Positions 1 to 12,321 of a stretch of 64,000 nucleotides of DNA are shown here, in pieces. Under the pieces are notes generated by a model, which was given only the letters and a program-made list of their open reading frames with translations, ran no database searches and was not told where the DNA came from. How positions within the stretch are numbered: position 1 is the first letter of the stretch; every line of letters starts with the position of its first letter. The stretch covers positions 1 through 64,000 of the forward strand of contig JAPSLU010000003.1 in the NCBI GenBank assembly GCA_031180405.1. Reading direction: 5' to 3'. This stretch comes from Bacillus sp. (in: firmicutes) (GTDB lineage: Bacteria; Bacillota; Bacilli; Bacillales; Bacillaceae). The translations under genes were made by a program, and so were the position numbers.

Positions 1-84
1 TTTATCCGTTATGAAGTTGGTGAAGGTATCGAGAAACGTCAAGATAACTTTGCTGAAGAAGTAATGAGCCAAGTTAAAAAATAA
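1..84 (+). CDS. tsf: elongation factor Ts, C-terminal fragment (gene starts before window)
   Basis: Frame 1 translates FIRYEVGEGIEKRQDNFAEEVMSQVKK*, typical EF-Ts C-terminus, directly upstream of pyrH. Confidence 0.9.
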   Translation, partial: FIRYEVGEGIEKRQDNFAEEVMSQVKK

Positions 85-153
85 TTGACTAAGTTTGTTA
101 AACACATTTCAAAAAATATGTTTAACCTACAAATGTTTTTCTTATAATGTAAA

Positions 154-185
154 AAGGGAACACAGCCTGTGTTCCCTTCTTTTCG
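154..185 (+). terminator. Rho-independent terminator after tsf
   Basis: AAGGGAACACAGCCTGTGTTCCCTT hairpin followed by CTTTT. Confidence 0.8.
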
Positions 186-257
186 AGATATGGAAGTAAT
201 GCTTGTATATATGTAGGGACGTTAAGTAAAGAGCGGAACTGAGAGTTGGAGGTAATT

Positions 258-980
258 ATGAGTAAACCTAAATATAACCGTATTGTACTTAAATTAAGTG
301 GTGAAGCACTTGCTGGTGATAACGGATTTGGTATTAATCCATCTGTTATTCAATCAATCGCAAAACAAGTCAAAGAAATCGCGGAACTAGATGTTGAAGT
401 TGCTGTTGTTGTTGGTGGCGGAAACATTTGGAGAGGCAAAATAGGTAGTGAAATGGGAATGGACCGTGCTACTGCAGATTATATGGGAATGCTTGCGACT
501 GTCATGAACTCTCTAGCTTTGCAGGATAGTCTTGAAACACAAGGAATTCAAACTCGTGTGCAAACATCAATAGAAATGAGACAGGTTGCAGAGCCTTACA
601 TAAGGAGAAAAGCGATTCGTCATTTAGAGAAAAAACGAGTTGTAATCTTTGCAGCGGGAACAGGTAACCCATATTTCTCAACAGATACTACAGCTGCTTT
701 ACGTGCTGCTGAAATTGAAGCTGATGTCATTCTTATGGCGAAAAACAATGTTGATGGAGTTTATAGTGCTGACCCTAGAGTTGATAAAGAGGCTGTAAAA
801 TATGAGACATTATCTTACTTAGATGTTTTAAAAGAAGGTTTAGCTGTAATGGATTCAACTGCATCTTCTCTATGTATGGATAATGATATTCCATTAATTG
901 TCTTCTCTATCATGGAAGAAGGAAATATTAAACGCGCCGTTACTGGTGAAAATATTGGAACAATAGTTAGGGGGAAATAA
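258..980 (+). CDS. pyrH: UMP kinase
   Basis: [20 protein letters not shown]... ; ATG at 258 preceded by GGAGG; the ORF-track start at 246 is an upstream TTG. Confidence 0.96.
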   Translation: MSKPKYNRIVLKLSGEALAGDNGFGINPSVIQSIAKQVKEIAELDVEVAVVVGGGNIWRGKIGSEMGMDRATADYMGMLATVMNSLALQDSLETQGIQTRVQTSIEMRQVAEPYIRRKAIRHLEKKRVVIFAAGTGNPYFSTDTTAALRAAEIEADVILMAKNNVDGVYSADPRVDKEAVKYETLSYLDVLKEGLAVMDSTASSLCMDNDIPLIVFSIMEEGNIKRAVTGENIGTIVRGK

Positions 981-982
981 TT

Positions 983-1540
983 ATGGCTAAACAGGTATTA
1001 GCAAACACAAAGGAAAAAATGGAAAAAGCTGTTAGTTCTTTAAGTCGTGAATTGGCATCTGTAAGAGCAGGCCGTGCTAGCTCAAATCTTTTAGATAAGA
1101 TCTCTGTAGATTATTATGGTGCTCCAACACCAGTTAACCAGCTTGCTTCTATTAGTGTTCCTGAAGCTCGATTATTAGTGATTCAACCTTATGATAAAAC
1201 GATCCTTGGTGATATCGAAAAAGCAATTTTAAAATCTGACCTTGGATTAACACCATCAAATGACGGTTCACTTATTCGTTTGTCAATTCCTGCATTAACA
1301 GAAGAACGACGTAAAGAACTTGTGAAATTAGTTAAAAAATATGCGGAAGAGGCAAAAGTCGCAATCCGTAATATTAGACGTGATGGAAACGATGACTTGA
1401 AAAAGTTAGAAAAAAACGGTGAGATTACTGAGGATGAATTACGTGGTAACACAGAAGATGTCCAAAAACTAACTGATGGATATATTGTTAAAGTAGATCA
1501 AGTGGCAAAAGATAAAGAAAAAGAAATTATGGAAGTTTAA
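983..1540 (+). CDS. frr: ribosome recycling factor
   Basis: 185 aa, [38 protein letters not shown] motif. Confidence 0.97.
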   Translation: MAKQVLANTKEKMEKAVSSLSRELASVRAGRASSNLLDKISVDYYGAPTPVNQLASISVPEARLLVIQPYDKTILGDIEKAILKSDLGLTPSNDGSLIRLSIPALTEERRKELVKLVKKYAEEAKVAIRNIRRDGNDDLKKLEKNGEITEDELRGNTEDVQKLTDGYIVKVDQVAKDKEKEIMEV

Positions 1541-1637
1541 TTTTAATTGCTGGGGCTTGATTTCAAAAACGCGAATAATCGTGTAAAAGAAATTTACAGT
1601 TTCCTAATCGGCGAAATATATGTACAATAGGTATGGA

Positions 1638-1671
1638 AAGACCCTCTAATGTTTACAGGGGGTTTTTTTGT
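1638..1671 (+). terminator. terminator between frr and uppS
   Basis: ACCCTCT-N-AGGGGGT stem (one G-U) followed by T-run. Confidence 0.65.
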
Positions 1672-1736
1672 TAATACTGTTAACGTCATCATGGTAGAAT
1701 AAGAATCATGAATTAATTGGGTGATGGAGGAATCAC

Positions 1737-2516
1737 ATGCTCAACATATTAAAAAAATGGAAAGGTACTCCTCAGCCTTCCAAAGAACAAATCGTAAATA
1801 AAGAGGAAATTTTAAAGGGAGAAATACCTAAACATATTGCTATTATTATGGATGGAAACGGGAGATGGGCGAAAAAACGTGCTCTACCTAGAATGGCTGG
1901 ACATCATGAAGGAATGAAAGTGGTAAGGAAAATTACAAAGCAGGCAAATAAACTTGGTGTGAAGGTTCTTACCTTATATGCTTTTTCGACAGAAAACTGG
2001 AAACGTCCAAAAATTGAGGTAGACTACCTTATGAAGTTGCCAGAGGAATTTCTGACAACGTATTTGCCAGAACTTATTGAGGAAAATGTTCAGGTCCGGA
2101 TAATGGGTGATAAAAAAAGACTTCCTTCACATACATTAAATGCAGTTGAGAAGGCAATGGAGCAAACAAAAGCTAATGATGGCCTTATTTTAAATTTTGC
2201 TTTAAACTATGGAAGTCGCACAGAGATTATTTCTGCGGTTCAACAAATAGCGCAGGATGTTGAAGCTGGAAATTTAGAGAAGGATTCAATCGATGAAACT
2301 GTATTCTCAAATTATTTAATGACACAAACACTAACTGATCCTGATTTATTAATTCGCACTAGTGGGGAAATAAGGTTAAGTAATTTTATGCTATGGCAAC
2401 TGGCATATACAGAATTTTGGTTTACAGATGTACTTTGGCCTGATTTTAATGAACAATGTTTTCTGGAAGCTATCTACACATATCAACAAAGAGGCCGCAG
2501 ATATGGTGGCATATAA
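1737..2516 (+). CDS. uppS: undecaprenyl diphosphate synthase
   Basis: HIAIIMDGNGRWAKKR and RTSGEIRLSNFMLWQ motifs. Confidence 0.97.
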   Translation: MLNILKKWKGTPQPSKEQIVNKEEILKGEIPKHIAIIMDGNGRWAKKRALPRMAGHHEGMKVVRKITKQANKLGVKVLTLYAFSTENWKRPKIEVDYLMKLPEEFLTTYLPELIEENVQVRIMGDKKRLPSHTLNAVEKAMEQTKANDGLILNFALNYGSRTEIISAVQQIAQDVEAGNLEKDSIDETVFSNYLMTQTLTDPDLLIRTSGEIRLSNFMLWQLAYTEFWFTDVLWPDFNEQCFLEAIYTYQQRGRRYGGI

Positions 2517-2534
2517 AGGTGATGAAGTTAAAAA

Positions 2535-3326
2535 ATGAAACAACGAATTCTAACAGCAGTTTTAGCAGCCGCTGTATTTCTTCCATTTGTCATTTACGGT
2601 AAACTTCCGTTTACAATATTTGTATATTTACTCGGATCAATTGGGCTGTATGAATTATTAAAGATGAAAAAAATTGCATTAGTAAGTATACCCGGACTTT
2701 TGAGTTTATTAATTTTATGGGTTCTATTAATACCAAATTCTTATATAACAGTATTAGATGATGTAAATTTTTCAAAAGCTGAGTTTGCTTTACTTGGACT
2801 TTTACTACTACTAACCTATACGGTTGTGACAAAAAATAAATTCACATTTGATGATGTGGGATTTGTTGTTATTTCCGTATTCTATTTAGGGATTGGCTTT
2901 TACTTCTTCATTGAAACGAGAAATTTAGATCTAGAACATGTATTTTATGCATTATTCTTGATTTGGGTGACAGATTCAGGTGCATACTTTGTAGGTCGTG
3001 CTATGGGGAAAAACAAGCTTTGGCCTGAAATAAGCCCAAATAAAACAGTAGAAGGGGCACTAGGTGGTGTTGTATTCGCTGTAATTTTCGGGTGGGTATA
3101 CCAGTATTTCACTAATGTGTTCGATAATTATTTAATTGTGACGATAATGTCCATTCTACTTTCTATTTTTGGACAAATAGGAGATCTTGTTGAATCTGCA
3201 TTTAAGCGTCATTATCAAGTGAAGGATTCAGGAACAATCCTGCCTGGGCACGGGGGAATACTTGATCGCTTTGACAGTTTGTTATTTGTTTTACCTTTGC
3301 TTCATTTTTTAGAAATTCTTATATAA
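2535..3326 (+). CDS. cdsA: phosphatidate cytidylyltransferase
   Basis: Multi-TM protein with GQIGDLVESAFKRHYQVKDSGTILPGHGGILDRFDS signature. Confidence 0.96.
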   Translation: MKQRILTAVLAAAVFLPFVIYGKLPFTIFVYLLGSIGLYELLKMKKIALVSIPGLLSLLILWVLLIPNSYITVLDDVNFSKAEFALLGLLLLLTYTVVTKNKFTFDDVGFVVISVFYLGIGFYFFIETRNLDLEHVFYALFLIWVTDSGAYFVGRAMGKNKLWPEISPNKTVEGALGGVVFAVIFGWVYQYFTNVFDNYLIVTIMSILLSIFGQIGDLVESAFKRHYQVKDSGTILPGHGGILDRFDSLLFVLPLLHFLEILI

Positions 3327-3390
3327 TGGAATAGGTTATAAGAGATAAACGCTAAGTATACGTATTTCTTTTTTGATTGGAAGTGACTTC

Positions 3391-4542
3391 GTGAAAAAAA
3401 TTAGTCTTTTAGGTGCTACTGGTTCCATAGGAATCCAAACATTAGATGTGATTGAAGCACATCCAGATCAGTTCAAACTTATTTCAATGTCCTTTGGCAG
3501 CAACGTCTCTTCAGGTATTGATATTATTCGTAAATTTAAACCGCGTTTTGTTGCGGTTAAAGATAAAGAAGTATATGACAAATTGAAAATAGAGTTATTT
3601 AATGACGATGTGAAAATTGCTTTTGGTCATGATGCTCTGATTGAGGCAGCTATCTATGATGGCGTAGATTGTTTAGTGAATGCAGTTGTTGGAAGTGTTG
3701 GGCTTGTTCCAACTCTTAAAGCAATTGAAAATAGGATAACAATTGCTCTTGCGAATAAGGAAACGTTAGTAACAGCTGGTCATCTTGTTACTGATTATGC
3801 GAAAAAATATAATGTGGATATTTTGCCAGTAGATAGTGAGCATTCTGCGATATATCAATGTCTACAAGGGGAAAACCATAAACGTATTGAACGGTTAATT
3901 GTCACAGCTTCTGGGGGAAGCTTTCGTGATAAAACGCGAGAAGAACTAACGAATGTTACAGTAGAGCAAGCTCTAAATCACCCTAATTGGTCAATGGGCG
4001 CAAAAATTACAATTGATTCTGCGACTATGATGAACAAGGGACTTGAGGTCATTGAAGCCCACTGGTTATTTGATATCCCCTATAAAAAGATAGATGTTTT
4101 ATTACATAAAGAAAGTATCATTCACTCCTTAGTCGAATTTCAGGATCACAGTATAATTGCGCAATTAGGAACACCTGATATGAGAGTTCCTATTCAGTAT
4201 GCATTAACATATCCTGACCGATTACAAGTGAAAAATTCAAAAAAACTTGAACTATGGGAAGTTGGGAAATTACATTTTAATAAAGCCGATTTTAATAGGT
4301 ATAAATGCTTACAATTTGCCTATGACTCAGGTAAAATAGGTGGAACAATGCCAACAGTCTTAAATGCTGCTAATGAAGAAGCTGTGGCAGCTTTTTTAAA
4401 GGGTAAAATTAAATTCCTTCAGATTGAAGAGTTTATTGAAAGAGCTATGGATAAGCACGAGAGCATTGCACATCCAGATTTAGAGCAAATTCAAGAAGTA
4501 GATCAACGAACTCGAAATTTTGTACAAACATTAATCTCATAA
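3391..4542 (+). CDS. dxr: 1-deoxy-D-xylulose 5-phosphate reductoisomerase
   Basis: [19 protein letters not shown]..., [30 protein letters not shown] start at 3391. Confidence 0.96.
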   Translation: MKKISLLGATGSIGIQTLDVIEAHPDQFKLISMSFGSNVSSGIDIIRKFKPRFVAVKDKEVYDKLKIELFNDDVKIAFGHDALIEAAIYDGVDCLVNAVVGSVGLVPTLKAIENRITIALANKETLVTAGHLVTDYAKKYNVDILPVDSEHSAIYQCLQGENHKRIERLIVTASGGSFRDKTREELTNVTVEQALNHPNWSMGAKITIDSATMMNKGLEVIEAHWLFDIPYKKIDVLLHKESIIHSLVEFQDHSIIAQLGTPDMRVPIQYALTYPDRLQVKNSKKLELWEVGKLHFNKADFNRYKCLQFAYDSGKIGGTMPTVLNAANEEAVAAFLKGKIKFLQIEEFIERAMDKHESIAHPDLEQIQEVDQRTRNFVQTLIS

Positions 4543-4556
4543 AGGTGGTCATACAT

Positions 4557-5816
4557 ATGAATACAGTGATAGCGTTTGTCCTTATTTTCGGTGCTCTTGT
4601 TTTTTTTCATGAGCTAGGTCATTTGATTTTTGCAAACCGTGCAGGTATTCTTTGCCGTGAGTTTGCAATTGGATTCGGACCTAAAATTCTATCTTTTAAA
4701 AAAAATGAAACTGTCTACACCATACGCCTGTTGCCAATAGGTGGTTTTGTCCGTATGGCTGGAGAAGATCCAGAGGTTATTGAGGTTAAGCCTGGACATA
4801 ATGTGGGGTTGCTTTTTAATAAAGATGACAAAGTTGAAAAGATTATTTTAAATAATAAAGAAAAATATCCAAGTGCACGAGTAATAGAAGTTGAAAACGT
4901 TGATTTGGAGCATAGTTTGTTCATCTCAGGTTATGAGCATGGAGAAGACGAATTCCTAAAACGTTTTGAGGTTAGTGAAACATCTTACTTTATTGTCGAT
5001 GGACAACAAACACAGATTGCTCCTTACAATCGCCAATTTCAATCTAAGACAGTAGGGCAAAGAATTGCTGCAATTTTTGCGGGACCATTAATGAATTTTC
5101 TATTGGCATTCGTTATCTTGTTTTCTCTAGGATTTATCCAAGGTGCTCCTGTTAATGAAGCAAGACTAGGTGAATTAACTTCAGATGGATCTGCAAATGA
5201 GGCTGGGTTAAAAGAAGGTGATGAAGTACACTCCATCGAAGGTGAAGCAACTTCAACTTGGGAGGAAGTCGTTTCAATTATTCAGTCAAATCCAGATAAA
5301 GAATTAACATTTGAGGTTGAACGTGACGGAGAAATTTTAAGCTTTGAGGTTGTTCCTGAGGCAACAAAAGTGGGAGAAAATGTGATTGGTCGAATCGGCG
5401 CATACAATCCGGTAGACAAATCATTTGGTAGTTCCTTAAAGTATGGTTTTGTTGAAACTTACACTTGGACAAAAGAAATTCTTATTGGTTTTGGTAAGCT
5501 AGTGACAGGTCAATTTTCAATTGATATGCTCTCAGGTCCTGTTGGTATTTATGATATGACAGATCAGGTGGCTGAGTCAGGAACGACTAATTTACTTAGA
5601 TGGGCAGCACTTTTGAGCATTAATTTAGGTATAGTCAACCTATTACCTATCCCAGCCCTAGATGGTGGACGCTTATTATTCTTATTCATTGAGGCGTTAA
5701 GAGGAAAGCCGATCGATCGACAAAAAGAAGGAATTGTTCATTTTATTGGCTTTTCCCTACTAATGCTATTAATGCTTGTTGTAACCTGGAATGACATTCA
5801 ACGCTTATTCCTATAA
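4557..5816 (+). CDS. rseP: site-2 intramembrane metalloprotease with PDZ domain
   Basis: FFHELGHL zinc motif, NLLPIPALDGGRL motif; ATG at 4557 after AAAGGTGG. Confidence 0.95.
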   Translation: MNTVIAFVLIFGALVFFHELGHLIFANRAGILCREFAIGFGPKILSFKKNETVYTIRLLPIGGFVRMAGEDPEVIEVKPGHNVGLLFNKDDKVEKIILNNKEKYPSARVIEVENVDLEHSLFISGYEHGEDEFLKRFEVSETSYFIVDGQQTQIAPYNRQFQSKTVGQRIAAIFAGPLMNFLLAFVILFSLGFIQGAPVNEARLGELTSDGSANEAGLKEGDEVHSIEGEATSTWEEVVSIIQSNPDKELTFEVERDGEILSFEVVPEATKVGENVIGRIGAYNPVDKSFGSSLKYGFVETYTWTKEILIGFGKLVTGQFSIDMLSGPVGIYDMTDQVAESGTTNLLRWAALLSINLGIVNLLPIPALDGGRLLFLFIEALRGKPIDRQKEGIVHFIGFSLLMLLMLVVTWNDIQRLFL

Positions 5817-5848
5817 AATAGAGTTTAATTAAAATAGAGGTGCTTGTA

Positions 5849-7552
5849 ATGAAACAAAGTATGACGTTTATTCCAACTCTTAGAGAAGTCCCAGCTGATG
5901 CCGAAGTAAAAAGCCATCAGCTAATGTTAAGAGCCGGATTTATTAGACAAAACACTAGTGGTGTGTATAGCTACTTACCTTTAGCGCAAAGGGTTCTTAA
6001 AAAAGTTGAACAAATTGTTCGTGAGGAAATGGACAAAGCAGGTGCTTCAGAATTATTAATGCCAGCCTTACAGCAAAGTGAATTATGGCAGGAATCTGGT
6101 CGTTGGTTTTCTTACGGCCCAGAACTGATGAGATTAAAAGATCGTCATAATCGCGAATTTGCACTTGGTGCAACACATGAAGAAATGATTACAAGTCTTG
6201 TTAGAGATGAGATTAAATCATATAAACGACTTCCATTAGCCCTATATCAAATTCAAACGAAATTCCGTGACGAAAAACGTCCACGTTTTGGTGTATTACG
6301 TGGGCGGGAGTTTATTATGAAGGATGCTTATTCATTTCATGCAACAAATGAAAGCTTAGATGAAGGTTATGAAAAAATGTTTACTGCCTATCAAAATATA
6401 TTCTCACGAATTGGGTTAGACTTTAGAGCTGTTATTGCAGATTCAGGTGCAATGGGTGGTACAGATACACATGAATTTATGGTTCTATCTGAAATTGGTG
6501 AAGATACAATTGCTTATTCTGACACATCACAATATGCTGCTAACATTGAGATGGCACCTGTCATTACAGCATATGAAAAAAGTAGTGACGAATTAAAAGA
6601 CCTACAAAAGGTTGAAACACCTGAACAGAAAACAATTGAAGAGGTTTCAACGTTCTTACAGGTATCAAAAGAAGAGTGTATTAAATCTGTTCTTTTTAAA
6701 GTAGACGAAAAATTTGTTCTAGTGCTCGTACGCGGTGATCATGAGGTAAACGATATTAAAGTGAAAAACCTTTATGGTGCATCAGTAGTTGAATTAGCAA
6801 CATCAGAAGAAACAACAGAAGCATTAAAATGTATTCCAGGTTTTGTTGGACCGATCAATGTTTCTAACGAGGTTGAGGTTATTGCTGACCATGCGGTAGC
6901 GGCAGTTGTAAATGGAGTATGTGGTGCAAATGAAGAATCATTCCATTATACTGGAGTAAATATTGATCGTGATGCAAAAATAGCACAATTTGCTGATCTA
7001 CGCTTTATTCAAGAAGGTGATATTTCTCCTGATGGTAAAGGTACGATTAAATTTGCAAAAGGTATAGAAGTTGGACACGTATTTAAATTAGGAACTAGAT
7101 ATAGTGAGGCTATGAATGCAACATTTTTAGATGAAAATGGACGTACTCAGCCAATGATCATGGGCTGCTATGGAATTGGTGTTTCAAGAACTTTAGCTGC
7201 AATCATTGAACAACATAATGATGAAAATGGAATTCTTTGGCCAAATGCTGTTGCACCATTCCAGTTACACATCATTCCTGTCAACGTGAAGAATGATGCA
7301 CAAAAAGATCTGGGTGAAAAACTATATACCAGTTACACTAAACTTGGCTATGAAGTTCTCTTGGATGATCGCCAGGAACGTGCTGGTGTAAAATTTGCTG
7401 ATGCAGACCTTATTGGTTTACCTGTCCGTATTACGGTTGGTAAAAAAGCCGAGGAAGGTATTGTTGAAGTAAAACTCCGTAAAACCGGTGAGTCGTTCGA
7501 AGTACCAGTTGATGAGCTTCAAGGTAAAATTAACGAATTACTTGGAAACTAA
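5849..7552 (+). CDS. proS: prolyl-tRNA synthetase
   Basis: [34 protein letters not shown]..., class II motifs; ATG at 5849. Confidence 0.97.
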   Translation: MKQSMTFIPTLREVPADAEVKSHQLMLRAGFIRQNTSGVYSYLPLAQRVLKKVEQIVREEMDKAGASELLMPALQQSELWQESGRWFSYGPELMRLKDRHNREFALGATHEEMITSLVRDEIKSYKRLPLALYQIQTKFRDEKRPRFGVLRGREFIMKDAYSFHATNESLDEGYEKMFTAYQNIFSRIGLDFRAVIADSGAMGGTDTHEFMVLSEIGEDTIAYSDTSQYAANIEMAPVITAYEKSSDELKDLQKVETPEQKTIEEVSTFLQVSKEECIKSVLFKVDEKFVLVLVRGDHEVNDIKVKNLYGASVVELATSEETTEALKCIPGFVGPINVSNEVEVIADHAVAAVVNGVCGANEESFHYTGVNIDRDAKIAQFADLRFIQEGDISPDGKGTIKFAKGIEVGHVFKLGTRYSEAMNATFLDENGRTQPMIMGCYGIGVSRTLAAIIEQHNDENGILWPNAVAPFQLHIIPVNVKNDAQKDLGEKLYTSYTKLGYEVLLDDRQERAGVKFADADLIGLPVRITVGKKAEEGIVEVKLRKTGESFEVPVDELQGKINELLGN

Positions 7553-7600
7553 AAAAACTTACTCCGACGATAAAACCGTGATAAAATAGAAAAATGACAA

Positions 7601-7665
7601 GAAGAGGCTGACTCGATTAATAGGGCAATTTCCTTGGGAAATCGTCTAAATGGGGCAGCCTCTTC
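7601..7665 (+). terminator. long-loop terminator-like inverted repeat between proS and polC
   Basis: GAAGAGGCTG (7601-7610) ... CAGCCTCTTC (7656-7665), perfect 10-bp arms, with internal small hairpin ATTTCCttGGGAAAT. Confidence 0.5.
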
Positions 7666-7710
7666 AATTGTGATTAAAAAGTATGATGTTTAATGGGAGG
7701 GGAACTAGTA

Positions 7711-10700
7711 TTGGACATGCAAGCAAATCAAGTTGATCGATTTCAACTCCTGCTCCAGCAAATTAACTTAACAGAGGATGCGACAATAGTTCATTTTCGT
7801 AACGGTTCTATTGCCCGATTAACCGTGCATAAACAATCGAAGAAATGGCATTTCCATTTTCATTTTGAAAAAATATTGCCCTTCAATGTGTATCATTTAT
7901 TTCACACAAAACTAACAAAAGCATTTTCACATATAGCGGATGTTTCATTTACCTTCGAAGCAACCGACACATCATTTGATGAAAAGTTAGTTCAAGATTA
8001 TTGGTCTATTTGTATTCAAGAAATGGATGGGATTTCACCACCAATGTTAGCTTTGCTAAATGAGCAAAAGCCAACAGTACAAGGAATTAAGGTCATTGTA
8101 AAAACGAAAAATGATACGGAAGCTATGACGATAAAGCGAAAATATGCTTCTCTTATTCAAGCAAGTTTTCAACAGTTTGGATTTCCTCCATTTCAACTGG
8201 ATACAACTGTTGCTGTGACAGAAGAGGAAATAAAACAGTTCCAAGAACAGAAACTCCAAGAAGACAAGGCAAGAGGACTGCAAGCATTAACTGACATGGA
8301 AAATGCCGAGAAGGAAGAAACAAGCCAACCTGAATTGACAGGCCCACTAACAATCGGTTACACCATTAAAAATGATGAAGAGATTAGAACTCTTGTATCT
8401 ATAGAAGATGAAGAGAGAAGAATTGCGGTTCAAGGTTATGTGTTTGATGCTGAAACTAAAGAGTTACGCAGTGGAAGAACGTTACTAACTTTCAAAATAA
8501 CAGATTATACAAGTTCTATCCTTGTCAAAATGTTTGCTAGAGACAAAGAAGATGCAGTATTGGTTCAAGCGGTAAAAAAAGGGATGTGGCTTAGAGTACG
8601 CGGTAGCATCCAAAACGATACATTCGTTCGTGACTTGGTTATGATTGCAAATGACATTAACGAAATTTCTCCACAAGAGAGGCAAGATCGGTCCCCAGAA
8701 GGTGAGAAAAGGGTAGAGTTACACCTTCATTCGCCTATGAGTCAAATGGATGCAGTTACGTCTATTAGTAAGTACGTTGAGCAAGCAAAGAAATGGGGAC
8801 ATAAAGCAATTGCATTGACAGATCATGCTGTAGCACAGTCTTTCCCCGAAGCATACTCGGCAGGTAAAAAGAATGGAATAAAGGTGTTATACGGGGTCGA
8901 AGTTAACTTAGTTGATGACGGCGTTCCGATTGCCTATAATGATGATAACCGTTTTTTACCAGACGAAACGTATGTCGTTTTTGACGTTGAAACTACAGGT
9001 CTCTCAGCTGTTTACGATACGATAATCGAGCTTGCAGCTGTTAAAATTAGAGGTGGGGAGATTGTTGACCGATTTGAATCGTTTGCTAACCCACATCACC
9101 CACTTTCAGCGACAACGATTGATTTAACGGGTATTACAGATGATATGGTAAGAGATGCTCCAAATGTAGACGTTGTTTTACGAAAGTTTAAGGAATGGAT
9201 TGGTCAGGATATTTTAGTTGCTCATAATGCGAGCTTTGATATGGGGTTTTTAAATGTAGGATACAAAAAACTACTAGGTGAGGACAAAGCAAAAAATCCT
9301 GTTATCGATACATTAGAACTTGGACGCTTTTTATATCCAGAATTAAAAAACCATCGACTGAATACCCTATGTAAAAGGTTTGATATTGAGTTAACACAGC
9401 ATCACCGTGCAATATATGATGCAGAAGCGACAGGCTATTTATTGATAAAAATGCTAAAGGATGCTGCTGAACAAGGAATTGAATATCACAATCAATTTAA
9501 CGACAATATGGGAAAAGGTAATGCTTATCAGCGCTCTCGTCCATATCACGCAACAATACTTGCCCAAAATGAAACAGGATTAAAGAATTTATTTAAATTA
9601 GTGTCCATTTCACATCTAAATTATTTTTACCGTGTACCTCGTATACCTCGTTCTCAATTAAATAAATTAAGAGAAGGACTAATCATCGGTTCTGCTTGTG
9701 ATAAAGGCGAGGTTTTTGAAGGGATGATGCAAAAGTCACCTGAAGAAGTTGAAGAAATCGCAGCTTATTATGACTATTTGGAAGTTCAGCCTCTGGATGT
9801 TTATAAACACCTTATCACCCTGGATTACATTAAAGATGAGTCTGCTTTACAGGAAATTGTCACAAACATTGTAAAACTCGGTGAAAAGCTAGAAAAACCT
9901 GTAGTTGCGACAGGGAATGTTCATTATCTTAATCCTGTAGATAAAATATATCGGAAAATCTTGGTAAGATCTCAAGGTGGAGCCAATCCATTAAATCGTC
10001 ATAAATTACCTGATGTCCATTTCCGTACAACAGACGAAATGCTTGAATGCTTTTCTTTCCTTGGTGGAGAAAAAGCAAAACAAATAGTTATAGAGAATAC
10101 AAATAAAATCGCAGATATGATCGACGAAATTAAACCGATTAAAGATGATCTTTATACTCCTAAAATTGAAGGTGCTGATGAGGAAATTCGTGAAATGAGT
10201 TACTCGATGGCAAGACGTATTTATGGAGAAAACCTTCCTGAACTTGTTGAGGCTCGTTTAGAAAAAGAGTTAAAGAGTATTATTGGTCATGGATTCGCAG
10301 TTATTTATCTAATATCTCATAAGCTAGTGAAAAAATCTCTTGATGACGGATATCTAGTAGGTTCACGTGGATCAGTTGGTTCTTCATTTGTTGCGACCAT
10401 GACAGAAATTACTGAAGTTAATCCATTGCCACCTCATTATGTTTGTCCTGATTGTCAGCACTCAGAATTTTTTAATGATGGTTCAGTTGGATCCGGATTC
10501 GATTTACCGAATAAAGAATGTCCAAAGTGTGGGGCACAGTATACAAAAGATGGACATGATATTCCGTTTGAGACATTCCTAGGATTTAAGGGAGATAAGG
10601 TACCTGATATTGATTTGAACTTCTCAGGTGAATACCAACCAATAGCCCATAACTATACGAAGGTTCTTTTTGGTGAGGATAATGTATATCGAGCGGGTAC

Positions 10701-12024
10701 GATCGGAACGGTTGCTGAAAAAACGGCTTATGGTTATGTAAAAGGGTATGCGAATGATCGAAATCTTATTTACCGAGGAGCAGAGGTTGATCGACTTGTT
10801 CAAGGATGTACTGGTGTAAAGAGAACAACAGGACAGCATCCAGGTGGTATAATCGTTGTACCTGATTACATGGATATCTATGATTTTTCTCCAATTCAAT
10901 TTCCTGCTGATGCAACTGGTTCTGAATGGCGAACAACTCATTTTGACTTCCATTCCATCCATGATAACCTCTTAAAGTTAGATATACTTGGACACGATGA
11001 TCCAACCGTTATTCGTATGCTACAAGATCTTAGTGGAATTGATCCTAAAACCATTCCAACTGATGATCCTGAAGTTATGAAAATTTTTAGCGGAACAGAG
11101 TCTCTTGGTGTAACTGAAGAACAAATTATGTGTAAAACAGGAACACTTGGGATACCTGAATTTGGTACTAGATTTGTACGCCAAATGTTAGAGGATACAA
11201 AACCAACAACATTTTCTGAACTAGTTCAAATATCTGGACTTTCACACGGTACAGATGTATGGCTCGGTAATGCACAAGAGCTTATTCATAATAAGACTTG
11301 TACCTTAAGTGAGGTAATAGGTTGTCGTGATGACATTATGGTGTATTTAATTTATCAAGGACTTGAGCCGTCATTTGCTTTTAAAATCATGGAATCGGTT
11401 CGTAAAGGAAAAGGGCTAACTGATGAAATGGAAGAGGAAATGAGAAAGAATGAAGTACCATCTTGGTATATTGATTCTTGCTTAAAGATCAAATATATGT
11501 TCCCAAAAGCCCACGCAGCAGCTTACGTATTAATGGCGGTTCGTATCGCTTATTTTAAAGTTCATTTACCACTGTTATATTATGCTGCATACTTTACTGT
11601 TCGTGCTGATGATTTTGATATTGATACAATGGTAAAAGGATCTACACCAATCCGCGCGAAAATTGATGAAATCAATATTAAAGGATTAGATGCTTCACCA
11701 AAGGAGAAAAACCTTCTTACAGTACTCGAGTTAGCTTTAGAGATGTGTGAAAGAGGATTTTCCTTCCAAAAGGTTGATCTTTATCGTTCAAGTGCTGATG
11801 AGTTTATTATTGATGGTCATACGCTTATTCCGCCATTTAACTCGATTCCAGGTCTCGGAACGAACGCAGCAATTAACATTGTAAAGGCAAGAGAAAACGG
11901 TGAGTTCTTATCGAAAGAGGACTTACAGCAAAGAGGTAAAGTGTCTAAAACAATTATTGAATATCTAACTAATCATGGTTGCTTGGATGATTTACCAGAT
12001 CAAAACCAATTATCATTGTTTTAA
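7711..12024 (+). CDS. polC: DNA polymerase III subunit alpha, Gram-positive PolC type
   Basis: PHP and DnaQ-like exonuclease regions ([26 protein letters not shown]), Zn motif CPDCQHSE...CPKCGAQ, C-terminal [11 protein letters not shown] at 7711 after GGGAGGGGA. Confidence 0.96.
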   Translation: MDMQANQVDRFQLLLQQINLTEDATIVHFRNGSIARLTVHKQSKKWHFHFHFEKILPFNVYHLFHTKLTKAFSHIADVSFTFEATDTSFDEKLVQDYWSICIQEMDGISPPMLALLNEQKPTVQGIKVIVKTKNDTEAMTIKRKYASLIQASFQQFGFPPFQLDTTVAVTEEEIKQFQEQKLQEDKARGLQALTDMENAEKEETSQPELTGPLTIGYTIKNDEEIRTLVSIEDEERRIAVQGYVFDAETKELRSGRTLLTFKITDYTSSILVKMFARDKEDAVLVQAVKKGMWLRVRGSIQNDTFVRDLVMIANDINEISPQERQDRSPEGEKRVELHLHSPMSQMDAVTSISKYVEQAKKWGHKAIALTDHAVAQSFPEAYSAGKKNGIKVLYGVEVNLVDDGVPIAYNDDNRFLPDETYVVFDVETTGLSAVYDTIIELAAVKIRGGEIVDRFESFANPHHPLSATTIDLTGITDDMVRDAPNVDVVLRKFKEWIGQDILVAHNASFDMGFLNVGYKKLLGEDKAKNPVIDTLELGRFLYPELKNHRLNTLCKRFDIELTQHHRAIYDAEATGYLLIKMLKDAAEQGIEYHNQFNDNMGKGNAYQRSRPYHATILAQNETGLKNLFKLVSISHLNYFYRVPRIPRSQLNKLREGLIIGSACDKGEVFEGMMQKSPEEVEEIAAYYDYLEVQPLDVYKHLITLDYIKDESALQEIVTNIVKLGEKLEKPVVATGNVHYLNPVDKIYRKILVRSQGGANPLNRHKLPDVHFRTTDEMLECFSFLGGEKAKQIVIENTNKIADMIDEIKPIKDDLYTPKIEGADEEIREMSYSMARRIYGENLPELVEARLEKELKSIIGHGFAVIYLISHKLVKKSLDDGYLVGSRGSVGSSFVATMTEITEVNPLPPHYVCPDCQHSEFFNDGSVGSGFDLPNKECPKCGAQYTKDGHDIPFETFLGFKGDKVPDIDLNFSGEYQPIAHNYTKVLFGEDNVYRAGTIGTVAEKTAYGYVKGYANDRNLIYRGAEVDRLVQGCTGVKRTTGQHPGGIIVVPDYMDIYDFSPIQFPADATGSEWRTTHFDFHSIHDNLLKLDILGHDDPTVIRMLQDLSGIDPKTIPTDDPEVMKIFSGTESLGVTEEQIMCKTGTLGIPEFGTRFVRQMLEDTKPTTFSELVQISGLSHGTDVWLGNAQELIHNKTCTLSEVIGCRDDIMVYLIYQGLEPSFAFKIMESVRKGKGLTDEMEEEMRKNEVPSWYIDSCLKIKYMFPKAHAAAYVLMAVRIAYFKVHLPLLYYAAYFTVRADDFDIDTMVKGSTPIRAKIDEINIKGLDASPKEKNLLTVLELALEMCERGFSFQKVDLYRSSADEFIIDGHTLIPPFNSIPGLGTNAAINIVKARENGEFLSKEDLQQRGKVSKTIIEYLTNHGCLDDLPDQNQLSLF

Positions 12025-12220
12025 GAGATACTATTATTACTATCCCGGTGACCGGCTTGAGCGCCTAGACCCTAGACACTTAGGAATTGTAGAAAAAACG
12101 TCTTCCATTCTTAAGTCTTTTGTCTCTCTTAGTCAGATCAAGGGCTTCCGCTTTTCTATTTAGTTTGCATAAAAAAGACGGTTATGTTATGCTTTTAATG
12201 GAAATGCTAACGTTAAGCAG

Positions 12221-12252
12221 AGGAAAAGAGTGGGGTAATCACCCACTCTTTC
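12221..12252 (+). promoter_or_regulatory. hairpin in rimP-nusA leader
   Basis: AAGAGTGGGgtaatcaCCCACTCTT perfect 9-bp stem. Confidence 0.6.
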
Positions 12253-12297
12253 GTATTGTAATCGCCTCGTCATTCGGATAGTATACTACATACCATT

Positions 12298-12321
12298 CCC
12301 TGCTCACAAGGCAGGGTTTTT
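12298..12321 (+). terminator. attenuator-like intrinsic terminator in rimP-nusA leader
   Basis: CCCTGC-tcacaag-GCAGGG followed by TTTTTC, about 200 nt upstream of rimP. Confidence 0.6.

Noticed and set aside
5780-5848. T-box leader for proS
   Set aside because: Spacer between rseP and proS is only about 30 nt with no T-box sequence.
10624-10962. 112-aa antisense ORF opposite polC
   Set aside because: Wholly within a highly conserved PolC region; no independent evidence.
7711-12024. Split gene or intein in polC
   Set aside because: Sequence aligns from memory end to end with Bacillus PolC without insertion.
11975-12163. 62-aa ORF at the polC 3' end
   Set aside because: Out-of-frame overlap with polC, then repeat remnant; not supported.
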